This document shows positions 20,410 to 27,572 of a stretch of DNA of 32,379 nt, one piece after another (the stretch's first letter is position 1; the number at the start of each line of letters is the position of its first letter). The DNA is from a virus. The translations under genes and the position numbers were made by a program. The DNA is taken from IMG/VR virus record IMGVR_UViG_3300022752_000250, positions 1 to 32,379 of that record. One strand, written 5' to 3'. The notes below the pieces were generated by a model that searched no databases, had not been told where the DNA came from, and saw only the letters and a list, made by a program, of their open reading frames with translations.

Positions 20410-21602
20410 GTTTGTGGCGCAACAGAGAGAAGCGAGCCCTGCCCTATGATCTCGACCCCTATCAGATTACGGCTCGGCCCTACTACCCGAACTATTCAGG
20501 TGAGGTGGTCACCGAGTCATCGGCGTTCGCATCCTCGGCGTTCCTCTCCGCAGTCTCCATCATCGCAGACTCCATCGCGGCGATGCCTCTGGAGTTGTAC
20601 CGCAAGCGAGGAGATCGCATTGAGGTTCTGCCAACGCCGAGCGTTCTGCAGAAGCCGAACGAACACCAAACAATGTTTGAGTTCATCCACCAGACCGTTC
20701 TCTCCCTGACCACGCATGGATGCGCCTACATCTTTGCGCCTCGCAAACCCGGGGAGATGCCCGTTGAGATGATCAACCTGCATCCTCAACGAATCAAGGA
20801 TGTGTACTCGGATACCGATGGCTCGTTTGAGTATGAGATCAACAAGCAGAGATACTCGACCTCGCAGATCAAGGCGATCCATTGGATCATTCTTCCGGGC
20901 AGGCGCAGGGGCATCTCTCCGCTGGAGGCCAACCGCAACGCAATCGGTACGGCGATGGCGATGGATCGCTACCTCGCTCAGTTCTATGGCGAAGGAGCAA
21001 CTCCATCCTCCGTGCTGGAGACCGATGGCTCTCTGACGCAGGAGCAGGCCGAACTCGTGCGCCGCAACTGGGAAGATTCGCACTACAAGCATCGCCGCCC
21101 AGCAGTCCTCACCTCCGGGCTGAAATGGAAACCGATAGTGACCTCCGCCGCCGATCTGCAAATGCTGGAGCATCGAGAGGCTCTCGTGCGCGACATAGCA
21201 CGGGCCTACCGCATCCCTCTGCATCTCATCAACGGAACAGGCGGAGACTCTCAGACTTATCAGAATGTGGAATCTGCTGGTATCAACTTCGTGCGCTACA
21301 CGCTCCTACCGTGGATGCGGAGGATCGAGGTCGCCATCTCCGACCTCCTGCCGATGCCGCAACAGGTAAAGTTCAATGCCGATGAGTTCGAGAGGGCAGA
21401 CCTGCTCACCCGAGTCCGAGCGCAGCAGGCACAGATCATGTCTGGAACGCTGACTCCGAACGAGGCCAGAGATCAGGAGGATCGCGAGCCATACGAGGGC
21501 GGAGATCAGTTCGTTCTCGGCATTTCCGGCACGGCAGTCGCAGGAGTCGAAGGCGGAGCGTTGCCAACTATCGGATCAGATGCCCAGCCGCCTGCGAGAT
21601 AG
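20406..21602 (+). CDS. HK97-family portal protein
   Basis: The true start is ATG 20406 (MSLWRNREKRALP), since an earlier in-frame ATG would read through the small membrane gene. The 398-residue product has SAVSIIADSIAAMPLELYRK near the N-terminus and MINLHPQRIKDVY in the middle. Later come IHWIILPGRRRGISPLE, the stem region with LEHREALVRDIARAYRIP, and a C-terminal LTPNEARDQEDREP. These are typical of HK97-type portals, which form the dodecameric ring at the head vertex through which DNA passes. Confidence 0.92.
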   Translation: MSLWRNREKRALPYDLDPYQITARPYYPNYSGEVVTESSAFASSAFLSAVSIIADSIAAMPLELYRKRGDRIEVLPTPSVLQKPNEHQTMFEFIHQTVLSLTTHGCAYIFAPRKPGEMPVEMINLHPQRIKDVYSDTDGSFEYEINKQRYSTSQIKAIHWIILPGRRRGISPLEANRNAIGTAMAMDRYLAQFYGEGATPSSVLETDGSLTQEQAELVRRNWEDSHYKHRRPAVLTSGLKWKPIVTSAADLQMLEHREALVRDIARAYRIPLHLINGTGGDSQTYQNVESAGINFVRYTLLPWMRRIEVAISDLLPMPQQVKFNADEFERADLLTRVRAQQAQIMSGTLTPNEARDQEDREPYEGGDQFVLGISGTAVAGVEGGALPTIGSDAQPPAR

Positions 21603-21605
21603 CGC

Positions 21606-21863
21606 ATGAAGTCAGCAGCAGTCACCGTCGCCACTACCGCAGTTCTAGTAGTGTCTGCCGATGATAAGAACCGCACGGTCTATCTGCATAACTCAGGAGG
21701 CGGCAAGGTCTATCTCGGAGGCTCCACAGTCACCTCATCCATCGGGTTCCATCTCGGGAACGGAGAGGCTGTAGAACTGTTCATCCCGACACGAGAGACT
21801 CTCTACGGCATCTCTGCCTCTGGCTCCAACGAAGTCATCGTTCTCACCCCGGATGCTGACTGA
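21606..21863 (+). CDS. Small beta-rich virion protein
   Basis: This protein of 85 residues is rich in beta strands, with VTVATTAVLVVSADDKNRTV then YLHNSGGGKVYLGG, and ELFIPTRETLYGISASGS. Small proteins with this pattern occur in head modules of many phages and probably sit on the virion as a decoration or fibre element. It lies between portal and protease and starts three bases after the portal stop. The precise virion position is unknown. Confidence 0.65.
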   Translation: MKSAAVTVATTAVLVVSADDKNRTVYLHNSGGGKVYLGGSTVTSSIGFHLGNGEAVELFIPTRETLYGISASGSNEVIVLTPDAD

Positions 21864-23305
21864 TGCCATACGGAATCTCAGATAACGCTCCGGGCTGCAG
21901 CGGATGGGCGGCAGTCAAGCAGGGAGATGATGGCAGTATTGATGTGATCGGATGCCACGACACGAAAGATGAGGCCATCGCCCAGATGGTCGCCGCCTCG
22001 ATCTCCGAAGGCATGGAGCCGCTCGGGGAGGTCTCGGCTGCAGAGCCCAGCATCGAGGAGCGCGAACAGCCTGATCTCTCGGCCCCTGCCTTCATGCGAG
22101 ACTCAGCCGAGAGAGGTCTCCGACTGCATGAGGAGGGCAAGTCTGGCTCCGGGCTGAAGCCTCAGACTGTCGAGGATGCCCGAAAGATGGCGGCTGGACA
22201 GGTCTCAGAGCAGAAGTGGCGCAAGATAGGGCCGTGGATTGCGAGGCACATCGTTGATCTGGCTGCCGTTGATGAGCCCAGAGAGGTCACGCCGGGGCTC
22301 GTTGCCATGCTTCTGTGGGGCGGAGGCTCCAGCAGATCGAGCGCAGAGAGAGCGCAGGCCTACGCCGAACGGATAGTGGAGAGGCTCGATGCCAGAGCGG
22401 TACACTCATCGGCTGAGATGAGCATCGCCGCGACTGAACCCCGAGCATCCATTGAGGATCTCTCCGTTGGCACCTTTGTGAAATGGGAGGCGGCTGGAGG
22501 CGAGGCCTACGGCAGGATCGAGCAGGTGCAGACCGATGGCTCAGTCTCCGCATCCCCGGGCGATTTCACGATGGAGGGCTCCGAGGATGAGCCTGCCTAC
22601 CTAGTCAGAGTTTATGAAGCAGAGGTTGAAGCAGGAGAAATCATGTGGGAGGACACAGACACTCTCGTAGTCCACAGGGCTGAGACTCTGACGGTGACTG
22701 CCGAGCGCAGCATCCGGGCTCATCGCTGGGTATCTAAGAAGGTAGATGAGCGGCGCACCGTCGCCTACTCAACGATGGAGATCCGCCGCGAGGCTGGGAA
22801 CCGACTCGTAGGCTACGCCGCAGTCTTTGACTCGCCCTCGGAGCCGATGCCGTTCATCGAGTATGTGCGCCGGGGAGCGTTCACCAAGACCCTCAACGAT
22901 GGAGCCGATGTGAGACTCCTCGTAGATCACGAGGGAGTGCCTCTGGCCCGAACAAAGTCAGGAACCCTCAGACTCTCCGAGGATGAGCGAGGCCTGCTCG
23001 TGGAAGCCGAACTTGATCCTGCCAACCCTGACGCTCAGAGAGTTCTCTCTGCCATGAGCCGAGGAGACCTCTCGCAAATGTCGTTCGCCTTCCGCACGAT
23101 CAAGGATTCGTGGAACCGTGAGATGAGCATCCGGGAACTGAAGGAGGTGCAACTGTTTGATGTTTCGGTAGTGACCTTCCCTGCCTATGAGGAGACCTCG
23201 GCAGAGTTGCGAACCGCTCAGACCTCTGGTACGCTCCCTAATGTCGCTATGGCACTCAGGCAAGCACAACTGAGGATTGCCAGAGTGAAACGGCAGCCGC
23301 AATAG
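21863..23305 (+). CDS. HK97-type prohead protease with N-terminal accessory domains
   Basis: The 480-residue product is more than twice as long as a simple prohead protease. The C-terminal part (about 305-440) is the S78 protease: GYAAVFDSP, LLVDHEG with catalytic His356, SQMSFAF with Ser407, and VQLFDVSVVTFPAY. Residues 1-50 form a small module with two cysteines. About 76-178 is a helical domain (FMRDSAERGLRLHEEG then LVAMLLWGGG). About 200-275 is an SH3-like beta module (SVGTFVKWEAAGGEAYGRIE). The protease cuts the capsid scaffold domain during maturation. The front modules may deliver it into the prohead. Confidence 0.88.
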   Translation: MPYGISDNAPGCSGWAAVKQGDDGSIDVIGCHDTKDEAIAQMVAASISEGMEPLGEVSAAEPSIEEREQPDLSAPAFMRDSAERGLRLHEEGKSGSGLKPQTVEDARKMAAGQVSEQKWRKIGPWIARHIVDLAAVDEPREVTPGLVAMLLWGGGSSRSSAERAQAYAERIVERLDARAVHSSAEMSIAATEPRASIEDLSVGTFVKWEAAGGEAYGRIEQVQTDGSVSASPGDFTMEGSEDEPAYLVRVYEAEVEAGEIMWEDTDTLVVHRAETLTVTAERSIRAHRWVSKKVDERRTVAYSTMEIRREAGNRLVGYAAVFDSPSEPMPFIEYVRRGAFTKTLNDGADVRLLVDHEGVPLARTKSGTLRLSEDERGLLVEAELDPANPDAQRVLSAMSRGDLSQMSFAFRTIKDSWNREMSIRELKEVQLFDVSVVTFPAYEETSAELRTAQTSGTLPNVAMALRQAQLRIARVKRQPQ

Positions 23306-23374
23306 AGCCGACCCGATCAGGGCCACTCGCAGAAGCACTCCGAGACAGTCAGAGACAACAGAAACGGAGCAACC

Positions 23375-24676
23375 GTGAAGCACTCAGCCACTCTCATCGA
23401 GAAGCGCAATGCGCTGATCACCGCAAGCGAGAACATCGTGAACGAGGCGCAAGCCGCAGGTCGCGACATTACCTCCGAGGAGGATGCCGCAGTTGCAGCC
23501 AACCTCGATCAGATTCGCTCGCTGGATGAGCAGATCGCTCGCTACAGCGAACTCGAAGAGCGTCAGGCGAAGGCTGCGGAGATCCGTGCCGAGGTCAAAC
23601 TAGAGGAGACCGCCGTGACCACCATCAAGTCAGAACCACGCACCTACAGCCCGGAGAGCAGCAACTCGTTCCTCCGCGATGCGTTCGCAGCACAGTTCAA
23701 CAACGACTACGCCGCCCGGGAGCGACTCGCTCGCCACATGAACGAGGAGCGTGTTGAGCGTCGTGATGTGACCTCAGCGAACTTCGCAGGGTTGGTCGTT
23801 CCGCAGTTCCTCACCGACCTCGCAGCACCGCTCGCACGAGCAGGTCGCCCCGTTGCAGATCGCGCTCGCAAGCACGCTCTCCCGGATGCAGGCCTGACGA
23901 TCTCGATCTCGAAGGTCACCACAGGTTCCGCAGTTGCGGAGCAGACCGAAGGTGCAGCCGTTCAAGAAACGGACATGGATGACACCAAACTCGACCTGAC
24001 GGTTAAGACCATCGCAGGTCAGCAGAATGTTTCGCGTCAGGCCATCGAGCGTGGCACGAATGTGGATTCGTTGGTCATCGCAGACCTCATCGCCGCATAC
24101 CACACGAAACTCGATGAACTGCTCGTGGCAGAACTGTTCGCCTCGGCAGGTCAGACCGTGACCTACACCGATGCCTCCCCAACGGTGCCAGAGTTGTACC
24201 CGAAGTTGGCGGATGCTGTGCAGAAGGTTCAGACCACCTTCTTCGCAGGCCCCAACGCGATCATCATGCACCCACGCCGCCTCGCCTTCATCTTGGCTGC
24301 AGTGGATGGCCAGAACCGCCCACTCGCGGTTCCATCACCCGTCGCACTGAACCCTGTAGCAACAGGTGCGGGATCTCCGCAGTACGGCAACAGCGGCTAC
24401 AGCATCCTCGGCCTCCCGGTCATCACGGATGCAAATGTCGCCACCAATAAGGGTGCTGGCACGAATCAAGACACAATCTATGTCGGCAACCTGCAGGAAC
24501 TCCACCTGTGGGAGCAGGCTGGTGGCGACCCGATGCTCCTCCGATTCGAGCAGCCGAAGGTTGCTGAACTTGATGTGAACCTCGTGGTGTACGGATACTC
24601 GGCTTTCACGGCGAACCGCTACCCGAACGCTTGGGCGCAGATCAACGGCACCGGGCTTGTCACACCGACCTTCTAA
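23375..24676 (+). CDS. HK97-fold major capsid protein
   Basis: This 433-residue protein starts at GTG 23375 with GGAG five bases upstream. Residues about 1-85 form a helical, charged delta-domain that acts as internal scaffold and is probably removed by the adjacent protease. The mature shell protein follows, with AEQTEGAAVQETDMDD, RQAIERGTNVDSLVI, FFAGPNAIIMHPRRLAFI and LGLPVITDANV, all typical of the HK97 fold. Codon use shifts here toward CGT, CGC and GCA, as expected for the most expressed virion protein. Confidence 0.93.
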   Translation: MKHSATLIEKRNALITASENIVNEAQAAGRDITSEEDAAVAANLDQIRSLDEQIARYSELEERQAKAAEIRAEVKLEETAVTTIKSEPRTYSPESSNSFLRDAFAAQFNNDYAARERLARHMNEERVERRDVTSANFAGLVVPQFLTDLAAPLARAGRPVADRARKHALPDAGLTISISKVTTGSAVAEQTEGAAVQETDMDDTKLDLTVKTIAGQQNVSRQAIERGTNVDSLVIADLIAAYHTKLDELLVAELFASAGQTVTYTDASPTVPELYPKLADAVQKVQTTFFAGPNAIIMHPRRLAFILAAVDGQNRPLAVPSPVALNPVATGAGSPQYGNSGYSILGLPVITDANVATNKGAGTNQDTIYVGNLQELHLWEQAGGDPMLLRFEQPKVAELDVNLVVYGYSAFTANRYPNAWAQINGTGLVTPTF

Positions 24677-24695
24677 CTGAAGGTTCTCTGATCGC

Positions 24696-24711
24696 GGAGG
24701 CATCAGCCTCC
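24696..24711 (+). terminator. Short hairpin after capsid gene
   Basis: GGAGGC (24696-24701) and GCCTCC (24706-24711) pair around ATCA, 20 bases after the capsid stop. With no T-tract it could give partial termination, or protect the capsid mRNA end, reducing expression of the downstream connector genes relative to the capsid. Confidence 0.4.
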
Positions 24712-24728
24712 TCTACGATGGAGGCATG

Positions 24729-24926
24729 ATGAGCCACGCACGACAACAGGAGATCACTGCTCTGCTCGTTGAGCGGAGAGGCTACGAGGCCAGAGGTCTC
24801 CGAGATCGAGTCGCTGCGGTTGATGCCGCTCTTGCAGCCCTCGGGCATGAGATCGAGACCACCTCAATCTCCCCGGAGACTGAGCGAGCCATCGCTCCTC
24901 GCGCTCGGAAGCGCAGGAAGCCGTGA
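24729..24926 (+). CDS. Small helical virion-module protein
   Basis: I choose ATG 24729 over ATG 24726 because GGAGG is then five bases away rather than two. The 65-residue product is a helical hairpin (MSHARQQEITALLVERRGYE, then RDRVAAVDAALAALGHEIE) with a basic end (RARKRRKP). Small helical proteins of this kind between capsid and connector are frequent in actinophages and have no assigned role. It overlaps the connector gene by four bases. Confidence 0.6.
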   Translation: MSHARQQEITALLVERRGYEARGLRDRVAAVDAALAALGHEIETTSISPETERAIAPRARKRRKP

Positions 24927-25522
24927 CCATCACCAACGGATACGCAACCCTCGCAGAGGTCAAAGCCGTGCTGCGGCTGACCGACAACACCGATAATGCT
25001 CTGCTGGAGCAGGCCATCGAGGGCGCATCTCGCCGCATTGACGGGTACTGCAACAGGTTCTTCTATCAGACTCCCTCGACTGCGATCAAGCTCTACGCCA
25101 ACTACTCCTACCATCTGACCGTGCAGGATCTCTCCTCCACAAGCATCACGCTGCAGACCGATGATAATGGGGATGGAACCTACGAGACCACATGGAGCCT
25201 GAATACGGACTACATCCTCGGCCCTACGAACGCCTCGCTGCAGTCTCGGCCCTACACGCTGATCCAAGCAACGGGAGGGAAATCGTTCCCTCTGTTCTCT
25301 CCCCCTGACCTCCCGGGCGTTCAGGTCACCGCAGTCTGGGGATGGCCCTCGGTTCCCGATGATGTGCGCGAGGCCTGCATCCTCCTCTCGATCCGAGGCT
25401 TCGCAAGATACAACGCAGCCCTCGGCGTAGTCGGCTTCGGAGACATGGCCCTACAGGTGCGCTCCGTTGATCCCGATGTGCGAGACCTCCTCCAGCCTTA
25501 TCGCATCCTCGGGCTCGCCTGA
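24923..25522 (+). CDS. Head-tail connector (gp6-like adaptor)
   Basis: This 199-residue protein starts at GTG 24923. It has the N-terminal pattern of head-tail adaptors (YATLAEVKAVLRLTDNTDN, LLEQAIEGASRRIDGYCNR), a beta-rich middle, and the C-terminal VTAVWGWPSVPDDVREACI-like helix common to this family. It forms the ring below the portal. Location directly after the capsid genes and before the tail terminator candidate supports the call. Confidence 0.82.
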   Translation: MTITNGYATLAEVKAVLRLTDNTDNALLEQAIEGASRRIDGYCNRFFYQTPSTAIKLYANYSYHLTVQDLSSTSITLQTDDNGDGTYETTWSLNTDYILGPTNASLQSRPYTLIQATGGKSFPLFSPPDLPGVQVTAVWGWPSVPDDVREACILLSIRGFARYNAALGVVGFGDMALQVRSVDPDVRDLLQPYRILGLA

Positions 25523-25929
25523 TGCCTGCTACGGTCTCGCAGGTCGCCTCCGGGCTGCAGGCTCGCCTCGCGACCATCTCAGGGCTCAGGGCCTACTCCT
25601 ATCAGCCGGAGCAACTCAATCCCCCGTTTGCGTTCCCCGTTCTGCAGCAGGTCGAGTACCACAGGGCGATGGGAGGAGGCGATGTGCTGATGACTTGGGG
25701 CATCACGGCAGTCACAGGTCGCTGGGTTGATCGCACCGCCCACTCGCTGCTGGATGGATACCTCGCATACTCGGGAGCATCCTCGATCAGAGCAGCCATC
25801 GAGGCAGACCCGACTCTCGGAGGAGTCTGCAGCACCCTGATCCTCGCCTCGGCTGCGAACATTACCTCTCTCACGGTTGCGGATGCTGACTTCCTTCAGG
25901 TACAGTTCACGGTGACGGTTCACGGCTAG
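25522..25929 (+). CDS. Probable tail terminator / head-tail completion protein
   Basis: This protein of 135 residues is TGATG-coupled to the connector. It opens with a helix (SQVASGLQARLATISGLRAY), then PPFAFPVLQQVEYHRAMGGG and a beta sheet with WGITAVTGRWVDR and ANITSLTVADADFLQVQFTV. This alpha/beta plan fits small completion proteins that cap the tail tube and join it to the head. The family is not recognised by a strict motif, so the role comes mainly from position and fold pattern. Confidence 0.7.
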   Translation: MPATVSQVASGLQARLATISGLRAYSYQPEQLNPPFAFPVLQQVEYHRAMGGGDVLMTWGITAVTGRWVDRTAHSLLDGYLAYSGASSIRAAIEADPTLGGVCSTLILASAANITSLTVADADFLQVQFTVTVHG

Positions 25930-25939
25930 GAGACTCCAC

Positions 25940-26104
25940 ATGGCTCAGTACAAAGTGACTAGCGACCTGCTCTCAGGTCACAAGCACGGCGATCTGGTGA
26001 CTGAGGAGGATCTCCCGGGCGCGAACATCGCGGCTCTCATCGAGGCAGGCCACCTCGGAGCCGTAGGCGTTCCCAAGAGCAAGGCCGACAAGGATAAGGA
26101 GTAA
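25940..26104 (+). CDS. 54-residue connector-region protein
   Basis: The gene has AGGAG eight bases before ATG 25940 and ends at TAA 26104. The product reads MAQYKVTSDLLSGHKHGDLV, then TEEDLPGANIAALIEAGHLG and a lysine-rich tail. This Y-x-V-T-S-D...G-D-x-V-x-E...G-A-N-I-A-A-L-I-x-x-G-H-L pattern is well known in actinophage virion modules, just before the major tail protein. Its function is unassigned. Confidence 0.72.
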   Translation: MAQYKVTSDLLSGHKHGDLVTEEDLPGANIAALIEAGHLGAVGVPKSKADKDKE

Positions 26105-26110
26105 TCGCTC

Positions 26111-26518
26111 ATGGCACAAATCGTTCTCAAGGATGTGACTGTCTCAATCAACGCTGTGGATCTCTCCAGCAGAGCCACAAATGTTGTGATCAACTACGAG
26201 AAGGAGGCCGTGGAGGTCACAGCGTTCGGAGACAACAACCGCAAGTTCACCGATGGTCTCGGGAACATCTCAGCAACGGTGACTCTCAATCAGGACTTCG
26301 CTGCCTCAAATGTCGAGGCGACCATCTACCCTCTCGTTGGCACAACCACAACGGTTGTCTTCAAGCCGACCTCCTCGGCAGCCGGAGCGACCAACCCCTC
26401 CTACACCATCACGGGAACATACCTCGCATCTCACACCCCGATCAACGGCGGAGTCGGAGAACTCGGCACCACCGAACTGACCTTCCAAGGCGGATCTCTC
26501 GCAAAGGCAGTTGCGTAG
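26111..26518 (+). CDS. Major tail tube protein
   Basis: This is a protein of 135 residues with a beta-sandwich character: IVLKDVTVSINAVDLSSRAT, VEVTAFGDNNRKFTDGLGN, then TLNQDFAASNVEATIYPLVG and a C-terminal TELTFQGG. The pattern of N-terminal ...D-L-S, then V-E-V-T-x-F-G-D and G-L-x-x-x-x-x-T-V/I-T-L is typical of tail tube proteins in this phage group. Position directly before the frameshifted chaperone pair supports it. It stacks as hexamers to form the tail tube. Confidence 0.82.
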   Translation: MAQIVLKDVTVSINAVDLSSRATNVVINYEKEAVEVTAFGDNNRKFTDGLGNISATVTLNQDFAASNVEATIYPLVGTTTTVVFKPTSSAAGATNPSYTITGTYLASHTPINGGVGELGTTELTFQGGSLAKAVA

Positions 26519-26545
26519 TCTGAGATTCGGAGAGGAGCAGGGCCG

Positions 26546-26830
26546 ATGAAGATTGCGCTGACGGTTGAGTTCATCAACGGCGACAAAGCCGATGTGGATG
26601 CGGCGTTCCCCGATTTCGTGGGGTTTGAGCGCACATGGAATCGGAGCGTGGCTCGCCTCGACTCCGACCTCCGGCTCACCGACCTCGCTTGGCTCGCTTG
26701 GTCTGCTCTGACTCGCACGAAGCAGACTGCGCTCCGCTTCGATCCCGATTGGATCAGCACCGTGGTCTCGTGCGCTCCGCGAGAGGCGGCTGATCCCGGC
26801 CCTTTGGCTCAGAGTCAGCCACCTACCTGA
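26546..26830 (+). CDS. Tail assembly chaperone, short (G-like) product
   Basis: The 94-residue product starts at ATG 26546 after GGAG. It begins MKIALTVEFINGDKADVDAA and holds a tryptophan-rich helix (LAWLAWSALTRTKQ). It lies between tail tube and tape measure genes, the invariant place of the G/GT pair. In most such phages a fraction of ribosomes slip back one base near the end to make a longer protein that binds the tape measure. The heptamer CCCTTTG at 26800-26806 fits this, see the extended product. Confidence 0.82.
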   Translation: MKIALTVEFINGDKADVDAAFPDFVGFERTWNRSVARLDSDLRLTDLAWLAWSALTRTKQTALRFDPDWISTVVSCAPREAADPGPLAQSQPPT

Positions 26831-26949
26831 TCGCGGCCCTCGCCTGCGAAACAGGAATAGCACCGCTCGATCTCCTCGACTCGGGCGATGAGATGATTAG
26901 AGAAATGTGGGCGTACCTACGCTGGAAAGCGGAGAGGATGCGCCGCTGA
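26546..26949 (+). CDS. Tail assembly chaperone, -1 frameshift (GT-like) product
   Basis: Ribosomes slipping one base back at CCCTTTG (26800-26806) would leave the first frame after 87 codons and enter a frame that runs to TGA 26947-26949, adding about 47 residues. The added part reads GSESATYLIAALACETGIAP, then LDLLDSGDEMIREMWAYLR, a helical domain like the T part of lambda GT proteins. The added frame has no good independent start of its own, which supports frameshifting. Efficiency is not predictable from sequence. Confidence 0.8.
26800..26806 (+). promoter_or_regulatory. -1 slippery heptamer CCCTTTG
   Basis: In the zero frame this reads C-CCT-TTG; after a -1 slip, CCC and TTT. It matches the X-XXY-YYZ rule exactly and is in the correct phase. 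The stop of the short product follows 21 bases later. Confidence 0.82.
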
Positions 26950-26965
26950 TACCATCGGAGTAATC

Positions 26966-27571
26966 ATGGCGGCAGTGACTCAGATTGACGGAATCAAGAG
27001 GGTGCTGCAAGAACTGTATTATCTGGATAGGTCGCTGCATAAGACCATCACGGGGAGGATGCGCACGGCGGCCCAGCCCATCGCAGACTATGTGGGTTCG
27101 CTGTTCCCCGAGTCGGATGCTCTGAGCGGCTGGGAGGCATCAGCCTCCGGGCAGAGAACCGCTGGAGGGTTCCCTAAATACTACGGCCCATCGGCCCGTA
27201 AGGGAGTCAAGGTCAGAACGGGCGGCAGAACGAATCGGCTCACGGGGATGGCCCCCATCGTGAAACTTGTGCAGACTGATCCTGCAGGAGCCATCTTCGA
27301 CATTTCAGGCCGCACCTCCTCAGGGAAACATCCGAACTTCATCCCGAACCTGCGAGGGAAGCAGGGGGAGGCATCGAGAGCGATGTGGCCCGGAGTCTTT
27401 TCTAAGTTCCCAGCCATTGAGAGCGAGATCAGGGCCGCAGTCGCGGAGGCGGAGAAGGTCGTGAACGAGTCGCTCGCGGCAGGAGCCGAGTCTCGCACGG
27501 CGAAGCAGTCAGCGTTCGCATCCGCCCGGGGCCGCACATCGCTCGGCAGGTTCGGAGCGAGAGGGATCTGA
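26966..27571 (+). CDS. Tail-module protein of unknown function
   Basis: This 201-residue protein lies between the chaperone pair and the tape measure. It begins with helical sequence (IDGIKRVLQELYYLDRSLHK then GRMRTAAQPIADYVGSLFPE) and then becomes basic and glycine-rich (GGFPKYYGPSARKG, RTGGRTNRLTG). The N-terminal pattern resembles HK97 gp10-like or tail completion proteins, which more often sit before the tail tube gene. The gene order is therefore mildly unusual. A tail completion role is my best guess. Confidence 0.62.
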   Translation: MAAVTQIDGIKRVLQELYYLDRSLHKTITGRMRTAAQPIADYVGSLFPESDALSGWEASASGQRTAGGFPKYYGPSARKGVKVRTGGRTNRLTGMAPIVKLVQTDPAGAIFDISGRTSSGKHPNFIPNLRGKQGEASRAMWPGVFSKFPAIESEIRAAVAEAEKVVNESLAAGAESRTAKQSAFASARGRTSLGRFGARGI

Positions 27572-27572
27572 G

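Noticed and set aside
20517-21224. 235-codon antisense frame in the portal gene
   Set aside because: The portal protein is well supported on the plus strand and the antisense translation shows no family features.
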